Below are positions 45,178 through 54,910 of a DNA stretch of 64,000 nucleotides, piece by piece; positions within the stretch are counted from its first letter, which is position 1, and every line of letters begins with the position of its first letter. Both the position numbers and the translations under genes were made by a program. The notes beneath the pieces were generated by a model. The model ran no database searches, was not told where the DNA came from, and worked only from the letters and a program-made list of their open reading frames with translations. Source of the DNA: Sycon ciliatum (Eukaryota; Porifera; Calcarea; Leucosolenida; Sycettidae); the NCBI RefSeq assembly GCF_964019385.1, contig NC_088655.1:17536690-17600689 (forward strand), read 5' to 3'.

Positions 45178-46431
45178 GAGCCCCGGCCAGCGAAAACCAG
45201 CACTTGTGTACTTGATAGCAATCATCAAAATGTGACGTCAAAGTTTGGGACGCGCAGTGAGCTGCCTTTGGAGATTCTTTTTCGATCGAGTGGGCGTCTT
45301 TGTTGTCAAAGGAGTTTCAAGTGTCTTCAAATGTCTCTGGTCAATTTATTTTAGCGCTAGGTGAGAGCTCGTCACACGGAGGTTGAGTTTAGACACAGCG
45401 ATGGCGACAGGTGTCGCGACAAAGACTTAGGTCCAGAGTTGTCAGCGTGAGACTCCCTGTACGAAGCGGCGCTGAAAGTTAGTTCGCGATCGGAATTATT
45501 TCTTTGGTGGCGATCTCGCTGAGTTTGTCCAGCAGTGGCGAGTCTTATATGCATAGCAACGTAGAGCCCTCATAAAATCGACACTGGATACTGGTGGCGA
45601 CGATAGTCAGTGCTGAAGTAATAGCGACTGCGAGGAGAAGCTAAATGTCGACCCGCTGAGCGATCCGTATTTCTACATCGACAACAATGATGTTGCAGAC
45701 ACTGATGGAGGGCTTCTCACGGCGCAAAACAGAGCATAGTATTCTCAGTACTCTACCTTGCCAGACGACGCCAAGCTGGCTGCTGCCTGTGCTGAGAAAG
45801 GAGATCCCTAAAAACTCAAACCGGCTGAACGCTTTGGGGCAACATGTTCACGTGCTACAAAACGCGAGTATTCGCTCATATCATTGAAATACAATTATGC
45901 TGAAATCATGGTCTGAGTGAAAGGGTGCAAGGGAGTGGATGTCAGAGGTATTGGTCAGTACATCTATCAGTATGGCAAGCTTTGGGACAACGCCCAAACT
46001 GCCAGCGCAGAGGTCCCTGAACACAATTTGGAAGGCCAGCCACCAATCATCGTTTTGCACTCTGGTGTTGTAAAGAAGGTAGTGATGTATACGGAATATC
46101 GTCACCGTGACTTCTGAACTACTCATGCCTGCACAGGCTGCAGCACCAAGAGGGCAAGCCTGACTTGCATTCTATTTACTTACATGTACCTGTTCCACAT
46201 CACAATCAGAAACTGTAGGATCAACTTGCATGGAGTCACTAGGCATGGATGCTGCGCCAACTGCACCGAATCTTGACCTCTCTGATTTCAAACTCTATTT
46301 TCCATGCTTTCGGATATCAGATTGTCACCAAACTTGATAACTTGAATGAGTAATAGTGTAGAAACAATTTCGAGGGAAAAAATAATTTTTCAAAAAATTA
46401 CACATGTTCAGGTTTCTGCTGGCTGGGGCTC
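45178..46431. mobile_element. GAGCC-ended DNA element nested in X
   Basis: The ends gagccccggccagcg and, inverted, gagccccagccagc are flanked by ATGT (45174-45177 and 46432-46435). The target site is empty in the X copies of units 2 and 4. At 1254 bp it is about the size of the element at 6524-7770. It carries a decayed reading frame. Confidence 0.8.
45620..46117 (+). pseudogene. Decayed reading frame in GAGCC element
   Basis: One plus-strand frame reads as protein-like from about 45620 to a TGA at 46115-46117 (DPYFYIDNNDVADTDGG early; GIGQYIYQYGKLWDN late), but has stops at 45737, 45809 and 45914. The composition is ordinary for a soluble protein, with an acidic start. I do not recognise it. 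It could be part of a transposase or a captured host gene. Confidence 0.4.
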
Positions 46432-47436
46432 ATGTCTGTTGGCTCTGGGTTCCCAGTACTCAGTAGCCGAGGCTGGTTGGTAAAGTATCTCCAAGTTCAC
46501 CTCACGGCACCAGTGCATCTAGTGTCTGCTTCTATCAAAGCAGCCTGCTGCCTGAACTTTGAAGTACTTTTTACCCCAGGAGGTGTAGGGTGTGCATAGA
46601 TACATAGAACTGTCTTGGTCGTTATAATTATACCGATGTACCCCGTGTGGTGTAGACCAGGTGTGCATTATTTGTCGATTAATATGGCTTCGCCAGTTGT
46701 GTGCATTAGGTAGTTATCTGGCGCAAGTTTTTTTGGATCAATAAGATCTATTTCGCTATCCTTGCTATAAGAGCAAATCTGTGGATGCAGATCCAGTGCA
46801 TTTGCAGATTTGCGTGCTTTTCTTGCGACGGGTGTATACATGGTACACGTACATGTAGATGTACTGGAAATAAGGGTGACAGTTCAGACTTCGCGCTCTA
46901 ACACAGTACTGCAAGTAGTCACATGAGAGTCCCCTTGGGCATTCACTCCGTGGACTCCCTCACCACCAATCTGGCCGGGCGTCCCACTGCTGTTGTCTCC
47001 ATGGTATATTCATTCTACAGTTATGGTATGGTGTCGGAAAACACACACGTAACAACCATGCTTGCGGACACTTGAGAGGCCCGTGGGGCATTCACTCCGC
47101 CCGCCGCATAGTCGATAGATACTGTTTGTCTACTCTGGTTTATCTACTCTTGATATTATTAATCCGTGTTAGACTCGTGTGTTAGAGGGTTAGACCAGTA
47201 AGACTCGTAGCAATACGTGTCTTGCTAATGATGACTGTTCCACTTACATGCAGTTGTTTCACATATTTGAAGACGGTTGAAGTACATGTACATGTATATA
47301 TGAAGAACCATGCACCTTGGAACTACGACTTAGGCTATAATTTCCACTAACACCACCAGCTACTTGACAGTCAGCTAATTCGATAACATAATCATTGCAC
47401 GAATGGGCCCAGACACATCTAAAACTAACAAAAAAA

Positions 47437-47749
47437 TCACGGTTCGTGTGAGACTTGGCCCAAGGCCCAGTTTTCCGCATCCGCAGGAACGCCACCACCC
47501 CTTGAACAAAAGCGCAGATGCAGGTCCTATACGGTAGGAGATGAGTAGATCAGAGCCACCACAAAGTGGTCAAAGACCGAAAATCCCATTCACTGCATCC
47601 ATGTTTCCCTCATGCAAGACCACGATTTCCCAATTAACTGTGGGTCGCAGGGTGGCTGGAAAATTCCTTCCGCTTCCAAGCAGTTCTTGAACCTGGGACC
47701 CTCTGTTTCTCAATCATGTTCTTAGACCATACCACTATGCCTGCCTGCC
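47437..47749 (-). repeat. SINE with tRNA-like head, copy 8
   Basis: Second-position SINE, more diverged than the copies in units 1, 4 and 5. Confidence 0.65.
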
Positions 47750-48654
47750 CAAAACTAACAAGAAACACACAAAGACTCCCTGGAACCTCCTTTTGAAGTT
47801 GATTCGGTGTAGCCTTGTCAACAGGTGGCGTAAGCAGGAACCAACATTACGAGTGCTTTAACTCAAGAACCGGTCTTTCTATCGCTTTGAAAATTGTTCG
47901 AGGTGACAGCTGAAAGTTTTCTTTCAATCTACATAATTTCGATCTCTCCAAAAGAGATTTGCGCAAGTTAGGATAATTTCAAAATGCCTACCCCAACGAT
48001 CATCGTTGTTCGATCAATGTATTGGCCAGCCAATTGAGGGTTAACTCTGAGTTTCACGCGTTAAATTTTATGAGTAAGTTCATGTTTTTGACACTTTAGT
48101 CTAGCATTTTGGGATGTGGTAGGGATACTGATGGTAAGATGGTAAAATAAAGGTGGTTAAACATCAAGTTGTTTTCTGACATACCTAGCACATTGTAGTC
48201 TGGCGTTGGACTTAGGAGACTGCGATCGCTCGATGAGTGCAACTTTAAAGTTGCTTAGATGAATGAGAGCAGAGTGTGTTTTGGATATCAAATATGGCAC
48301 CGGCCAATAGCCAAGACCTCAAAACAATGCAGGTCATATCTTCCGCATTTACCGGTATACATTAGATCAGGGGCTTGACTAACATGACTCAACTAAATTA
48401 CGGTTCACAACCATAAACAACATGAAACGACATGCGCACAAATGCGATGTGGGACAAATAACAATACGAATAATGATAGTTACTGAGAACGGGATTATGA
48501 GAATAATCATATTATGGGACAAATAACAATCAGACAGTTACTTTGAATGGGAGTATGAGAATAATCATATTATGCTACTTGAACAATGTTGTTTGTGTTG
48601 TATGTTTTTTTTTAACTTCCCCGCATGAGTTTTCAGGCGATAGAGATGTCCGTC

Positions 48655-48855
48655 ATAATTCGGTCTCTTTTCAGTTTCTTTCATCGGTTCCGACCGTTGG
48701 AATGCACTCCCCGCTGCAGTCCGCTTATGCTCTTCACTGCACCTATTCCGTCATTCAGTACTTTCATTTCTAGGGTACCCTGTAAGAAGGCCTTAGGCCT
48801 GTGGTGATTGCCCTATCAAAAATTTGATAATAATAATAATAATAATAATAATATT
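48655..48855 (+). mobile_element. LINE 3' tail with ata repeats
   Basis: About 200 bases absent from the equivalent place in units 1, 4 and 5. They end in at least eight ata repeats (about 48826-48853), as LINE 3' ends often do. The short coding remnant before the tail is too small to classify. Confidence 0.5.
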
Positions 48856-50190
48856 AGAAACTCGGGTATTGAGCCATTAATAAATGTAGAAAAGAAAAAG
48901 AACATATGGAAACGAGTTAAGAATGTGTTACTACTCTGTGAGTTTTGTGCCTAGGTGTTGCACTTTCTGACTGTATTATAGTATCTAGTTACAGTGGTGG
49001 AGAGTTACTCTTAAGAGAGCATGTCTGAGAATACCAAAGTATGTGTGCAAGTGGATCTCTCCGATTTCGCTTAAAATTTGCAGGTAGGTTCCCTTTGGGG
49101 TGTAGATCGTTTGTGCAAAGCCCTTGAAAAAGTTTCTGAAGGGAACCTTAAAATTTGGATACCCCTCACAAATGGCCGAAATATCCCAGTCATTATTTAT
49201 GGGTCTAGAAACGAGTCACGCCACAGCGTATAGGAACAAGCTATGAACAAAACTCCATCAAGCCAACATTGCATACCCTTAGAAGAGTTCCTGGAGCAGT
49301 ACCGCTTAGCCACGCCAGGATCCCAGAAGACGAGGTCCATCACCCCCTGACGCCACAAATGATCGTCTTGAAAATAGCCAATTTACAAGCGCTGGCAGAA
49401 TAGCCAGCTACGTCCTCAATTGCCCAGAACTATACACCGGCAGAAAGTAGAACACCTCTTCTAGCGCTGACCGCTGAGGACATGTCCCCCATCTTCCTTT
49501 TGGGGTTTTCTTGAAATAAACCTTTTTGAATTTTTCTACTCGACCATGCTGAAATACCTGCGCAGGAAAGCTCGCCCCTCCGCGACGTCTCCTCAGCAAT
49601 TTCTACTCCAACACTACTCCTAAGGCCGCAGAACAAAGTGTATTGTTGGCTCGGACAAGAAAAAACAGCGGTGATCATTTGTCACTCCAAACGACAAGCT
49701 TCTTCTTGCGCCACCAATAATTTTTTGTGCGACTGTTGAAGCAAAAGTGATTGAAGTCCTTAGCGCAGTTTTTGAATTTTATTGCAAGATGCATGGTGAC
49801 GATCATTTGTGGCGTCAGGGGATGATGGACCTCGTCTTCTGGGATCCTGGCGTGGCTAAGCGGTGCTGCTCCAGGAACTCTTCTAAGGTGAGGCAATGTT
49901 GGCTTGATGGAGTTTTGTTCATAGCTTGTTCGTATACGTTGTGGCGTGACTCGTTTCTAGACCCATAAATAATGTGATATATCGGCAATTTCTGAGGGGT
50001 ATCCAAATTTCAAGGTTCCCTTCAGAAACTTTTTCAAGGGCTTTGCACAATCGATCCACACCCCAAAGGGAACCTACCTGCAAATTTTGAGCGAAATCGG
50101 AGAGATCCACTTGCACACATACTTTGGTATTCTCAGACATGGTCTCTTAACTCGTTTCCATACGTTCTTTTTCTTTTCTACATTAATAAT
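48856..50190. mobile_element. Small MITE, unit 6, split by TTAA fold-back
   Basis: The left part (48856-49014) and right arm (50147-50190) of the MITE are separated by the TTAA element at 49015-50146. The other three copies provide the empty site. Confidence 0.65.
49015..50146. mobile_element. TTAA fold-back element with ~350-bp arms
   Basis: The ends gagagcatgtctgagaatac and, inverted, gagaccatgtctgagaatac are flanked by TTAA (49011-49014 and 50147-50150); the site is a single TTAA in units 1, 4 and 5. The arms 49015-49367 and 49797-50146 are imperfect inverted copies. TTAA targets are known for piggyBac, Kolobok and Sola3. Both arms contain related reading frames beginning MSENTKVCVQVDLSDF, with stops in the left arm. 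No transposase motif is visible. Confidence 0.78.
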
Positions 50191-50249
50191 ATACGGTTTT
50201 GATTTACAAATTTTCAATTCTTTCAGGAAAATGTCCGCCCAGGTTTTCG

Positions 50250-50518
50250 TTATTCGGACTTAGAATTTACAGAAATATCCTCATCATTTCCATCGCGATC
50301 TTAGTCTCTTTTGTCTTGTGAATCTTTGGATTTGCTGGTGCTACATTCACAGCGCGGTTGAGTTCGGGGTGCTTTTCTAGCATTCTCTTTGGACCGTTGA
50401 TAGCAACGCCAATTCTGTATGGTTTGTCCTTACGGCAAAACTGTTTGCGAATTCGGCTACATGTTGTGTAGATGGCCAAGATCTTGAGCAAATTCATCCG
50501 TCAGAACAGCATGCTCAA
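50250..50518 (-). pseudogene. POU homeodomain remnant 4
   Basis: Fourth and most distinct copy. It keeps the Trp-Arg-Cys-Tyr change but lacks the TAA after it, and has an extra two-base loss before the recognition helix. Confidence 0.82.
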
Positions 50519-50798
50519 CGAAGTCGCACCAACTTCTTCGTCACATGTTACTGGAAGAGTTCATTTCATTTATTTCACCCATAGACCATACGTTTCATTC
50601 TTTGCGAATGGGTTTACTCACAAAGCTAATCGAGTGAAACGAGAAAGTAATACCCGTAGCAATATTTGTCTTGCTAGTGAGGACTGTTCAACCTACATGT
50701 ATATGCAGTTGTTTCACATACTTGAAGACGGTTGAAGTACAAGTACATTGATATAAAGGAAGAAAAATGGACCAATCAACTACGAGTTAGGCTATAAT

Positions 50799-51317
50799 GG
50801 TCGGCGTGTCCGCGAGGATAGGAATATCCTCAAAACCTTCGGTTTCTCTTCTAGCGCAGCAAGTTTCTTCCACGCACCGACACAACAACCGTCCATCTCG
50901 AGTGTGCTTGTCCTGTCGGTACAAGTAGCCACCAAGGCTGAATACTTGTTTTCCACAAGTTGTGAAAGTATTGAATTCATGATTCCAAGATTTGATTCCA
51001 AGATTCAGAGATTCGAACTCACGATAACCTCTTGGTGTCTATGACAAGTATTTTATGCTTATTTCTACTTGCCGCTGAGGTATCCAGCCCTAAACACATC
51101 TCGCGTAGAGATATGCAGCGCTAACCGTTCTTAGCGCTGCATTGGCAAAGGCTCATACATTGCGGCGCTGGATAAAGATAAGCTGTCACAAAATAGGTGG
51201 AGAATCTCGGCGCAACAAACCCGTGCGCGCCTAACATTGATGCTGATATAGTGGGTGCTGCGGCGAGTGTGCTATGATGCGGAGTGCGGTTTTGGGTGGC
51301 TGAAGCGTATGTTAAGC
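50799..51317. repeat. 520-bp conserved insert, copy 5
   Basis: This is the most diverged copy, one base shorter than the others, but still alignable end to end. Confidence 0.6.
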
Positions 51318-51426
51318 TAATTTCCACTAACACCACCAGTTACTTGACAGTCAGCTCATGCAATATATATATTTCACGAATGTAACCAGACACATCTAAT
51401 TGTTAACTAAAACTAACAACACAAAT

Positions 51427-51739
51427 TCGCGGTTCGCGTTAGACTCGGCCAAAGGCGTATTTTCCGCATCCACAGAAACGCCAACAACCTCTTGGATGGA
51501 GTCGCAGATGCAGCTCCTAAACGGTTGTAGGTGAGTAGGTCAGACCCACCACAGAGTGGTCAAAGACCGAATATCCCATTCACTGCATCCATGTTTCCCT
51601 CGTGCCAGGCCACGAGTTCCAAAATAACTGTGGGTCGTAGCACGTCTGGAAAAATCTTTCCGTTCCTAAGCAGGACTTGAACCTGGTACCCTCTGTTTTT
51701 CAATCATGGTCTTAGGCCATACCACTATGCCTGCCTGCC
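51427..51739 (-). repeat. SINE with tRNA-like head, copy 9
   Basis: First-position SINE of unit 7, with scattered substitutions. Confidence 0.65.
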
Positions 51740-52397
51740 TAAAACTAACAAGACACACACAAAGAAGGAAAAGTAAGAAAACAACAGGAAACCACAGGAA
51801 ACAATGTAAAGATACATACGAGCACGTCCCAACAACACAACAGATAATGGGACAGCAACCGCAGGGGACATGCGATGTTGACCAGGGGTGGGAAGCAATA
51901 CTGTCCAGGTTTCCTTCGTCCAGAGAGTAATACTAGGGTTCCCGAACACGCTCAATATCAGGGTACGTTCCAGACGGAGCGATAACTAAAGCGGCAGGTA
52001 GCGCGTAATCCTCGCGAGGTGAGGTAACATGACGGCACACTGCACAACTCCACTGTTGTAACGCCAAACCAATTCATAACAGTTTTAAAAGCCACCACTT
52101 TGATTGTGTAAGGTGTGCGAGACACCCCAGTCAGCTGCCAGGCCAAGTCAACTGGCTAAAGCTTTACGTATCTTGATCTCGCTTGTGCATGCCGTCCTTA
52201 TGTTTTCGGTGTTGAATCTTAATGAAGTATTTATATGTTTTCCTCTTGCTGTCTTTTCAGTACCAAGCCAGTACCTAGGCCGTGGAACAGACACCGGATC
52301 ACCCACGACTGGACATGATGCAAGCGATTGGGAACGGCCTTGTGTGGTGTATAAATGGGTAACCCGGCTTGCCATTATTTAGTGTGTATGTGAGTGA

Positions 52398-52925
52398 TGA
52401 TGGAGTGAGTAAGAAGCCCGATGGGCAGTGATGACACATGATTGCGTAGGGCTTGATGCAATACTCACGGAGAAGCCCAATGGGCAGTGAGCACACAAGA
52501 TTGTGTATGGCTTGATGCCATAATGAGGGAGAAGCCCGATGGGCCGTGATGGCACATGGTTGTGTATGGCTAGATGCCATGATGAGGGGGAGGGAGAAGC
52601 CCGATGGGCAGTGATGAGTATGGCTTGGTGCCATAATGAGGGAGAAGCCCGATGGGCAGTGATGACACATGGTTGTGTATGGCTTGATGCCATGATGAGG
52701 GAGAAGCCCGATGGGCAGTGATGGCACATGGCTGTGTATGGCTTGATGCCATGATGAGGGAGAAGCCCGATGGGCAGTGATGACACATGGTTGTGTATGG
52801 CTTGATGCCATGATGAGGGAGAAGCCCGATGGGCAGTGATGACACATGGTTGTGTATGGCTAGATGCCATGATGAGAGAGAAGCCCGATGGTCAGTGATG
52901 ACACATGATGGTGTATGACTTGATG
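52398..52925. repeat. 59-bp minisatellite, about nine copies
   Basis: The unit begins gagaagcccgatgggcagtg and continues with a tgtgtatggcttgatgccat stretch. Copies start at 59-base steps (for example 52701 and 52760), with one shortened copy near 52620. Because 59 is not a multiple of three, all minus-strand phases are open and produce long but artificial reading frames. Confidence 0.9.
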
Positions 52926-52964
52926 AACGATCATGTGTTTATGAATGATGACAGACATGTTGAA

Positions 52965-52966
<2 letters not shown>

Positions 52967-53003
<37 letters not shown>
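52967..53003. repeat. GA microsatellite
   Basis: Uninterrupted run of ga dinucleotides directly after the minisatellite. Confidence 0.95.
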
Positions 53004-53007
<4 letters not shown>

Positions 53008-53094
53008 GAGTTACATAGAGGTATGTGGGTTTTTTATGTCTCGGTACCGGCTTTTCACCCCGTTTTTTGTCGGGGCACGCGGAGGAGTGTACGT

Positions 53095-53210
53095 ACACGG
53101 GCAGTACGTGGGTGTACAGGATGTGTGTGCGTGTGTGTACAGTATGTGTGGGTACAGTGAATGTGCGTAAGAGTGCATGAGTGTGCAGTAAGTGTGTGAG
53201 GGGCGGACGT
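53095..53210. repeat. GT-rich low-complexity tract
   Basis: Irregular gtgtgtg, gtgtac and gtacagt runs. No gene. Confidence 0.8.
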
Positions 53211-54910
53211 GTGCATCCGATACAGGATTCCTTCTCTTGCAGGAACTGAACGGACGTCCAGCCCAATCACGGAAGTACAGCACCTCACATTGAATTTACT
53301 GGCAGTACTACTCCATGATGTAGCACTCGCAACCTAGCAGGGGAACTTTCGGGCATTTCGCAGAGATATTGTCTGCTCGGAGTGCACTGCCGATCATGTT
53401 ATCCTGGCTGATGTGTGCTCGCCCGGTTGCCACCGGACCCAACCTGGCCTACTAGTGAGCATCCCAGGGCAAGTCTGGCCGGGTCTCCATAATGTTCATA
53501 GTAACTATACACTTGGCCACAGATGGTGGTCACAGTGCCCAAGACTTTGGCACACTGGCGCCATGCGCCACACTGCTCGTTTTCCTTGTCCAAATCTATG
53601 TGTGCTGCTCTCCTATCGGCCTCACTATCCTTTACATCGTGAATGTGATTGCTCTGGTAGACCACTACCCCATGTACTGAATAGTCGCTTTGTGAGTGAA
53701 AAGTTTTGTTTTTTCACGGCTGAGCGTAGCGAAAGAGTGCAAAAAACGTATTTTTCACTCACGAATATTTTCGTGCATTTGCTCTTGTTCTGCGCAACTC
53801 CGTTGAACCTGCCATCGTGGTCTTTGTTTTTCCTCGTGGTAGTTGAAGTTGCCTGCCCACCCACCCTGGTTTCATGGGAGTCGTCCGCTGTTCTTCTTGA
53901 CAATCTATGCCTATGTGTGTGGCTTATGATTATGACATACACCGGTTATTACATACCATTTCTTGCTATCTCTATTCTTGGGTCTGACTGGCAGCGGGGC
54001 AGGAATTAATGAAGTAGAAAGGTTTTTTGGCCGAAAGGCGTGTTTTTCCTCTAGCCCGGTTGAGCGGTCGTGGCTAGGAATGTAGGGAGTCATTGTTTTT
54101 CAGGCGCTCCCCTGCTGCCCAGTCACCCATGCTCACCACTGGCCATGCTGTTTCACTTGATTTCACGGCCTTTTCTCCCGCTTGCTGGCGGTTCTTTGAT
54201 GGATTTAGATGTTTTTCGGCTATTTATCTATTATGTGGCTGCAAGTGTGGTTTTTTGCTTCTACTCATTTCTGGAAAACCACCACGGTGGTGAGTGTGAT
54301 TGCTCTGGTAGACCACTACCATCGTGAGTGTGATTGCTCTTGTAGACCACTACCCCATGTACTGAATAGTCGCTTTGTGAGTGAAAAGAGTTTTAACTCT
54401 AAGTTTCACGCAATAAGTTGTGAGCTCAAGACATACCTTGCACATTGTAAACTGGCGTCGGACTTATGCGAGTGACATAACTCGATGAGTGAAACTTGAA
54501 AATTGCTCGGTTGAATGAGAGCAGAGTGTGTAGTGAATATCAAATATGGCATCGGCCAATAGCCAAATGCGCAAAACAATGCAGGTCATATCATGCGCAT
54601 TTACCAGTATACATTAGACCAGGGACTTGACCAACATGACTCAAACGTAGACGAAATTGCGGTTCACAACCATAAACAACATGAAACGGCATTTGAACAA
54701 ATATGACCAGGGACAAATAACAATCAGACAGTTACTTAGAATGGGATTATGGGAACAATGCTACTTGAAGAATGTTGTTTGTGTTGTATGGTTCTTTAAA
54801 CTCCCCCATGAGTTTTCAGGCGGTAGAGATGTCCATAATGATAATAATTATAATAGTTATTGGATTACTAATTTCCAATAACTTCAGGATAAGGTCCGCC
54901 CAAGTATTCG

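Larger units (their letters stand above)
44669..47123. mobile_element. Element X, complete but split by a nested transposon
   Basis: Both arms are present. The core is interrupted at 45178-46431 by a transposon with 4-bp target duplications. Removing that insertion restores a 1197-bp element like the one at 13329. Confidence 0.75.
38731..50989. repeat. Tandem duplication unit 6
   Basis: This unit starts at the same junction as the others and holds intact POU copy 6. It is enlarged by insertions absent from sister units: a perfect hairpin at 42136-42627, a transposon with a second hairpin at 43054-44576, a transposon inside X at 45178-46431, a LINE tail near 48660-48855 and a TTAA fold-back at 49015-50146. 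It lacks the GAGCC element present in units 1, 4 and 5 and gives its empty site near 47935. Confidence 0.85.
51832..54388. other. 2.55-kb insertion in unit 7
   Basis: In other units the sequence runs from the SINE directly to agttttaactctgagtttcacgc; here about 2.55 kb intervenes. Its left part contains an aggggtggga motif near 51889, which resembles the start of some hAT elements, but no matching right end is found. The interior holds a minisatellite, GA and GT microsatellites and a duplicated 64-base tract (about 53640-53703 and 54324-54387). Open frames here, including one of 198 codons on the plus strand from 53413, have no motif I recognise. Confidence 0.6.

Noticed and set aside
52299..52847. 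182-codon minus-strand frame
   Set aside because: It is made wholly of the 59-bp minisatellite in rotating phase.
52385..52925. CRISPR-like regular repeats
   Set aside because: The 59-bp units are contiguous with no unique spacers, in an animal genome. It is a minisatellite.
53413..54009. 198-codon plus-strand frame with hydrophobic stretches
   Set aside because: It lies across simple-repeat-rich insertion sequence and a duplicated tract, with no recognisable domain. Too weak to call a gene.
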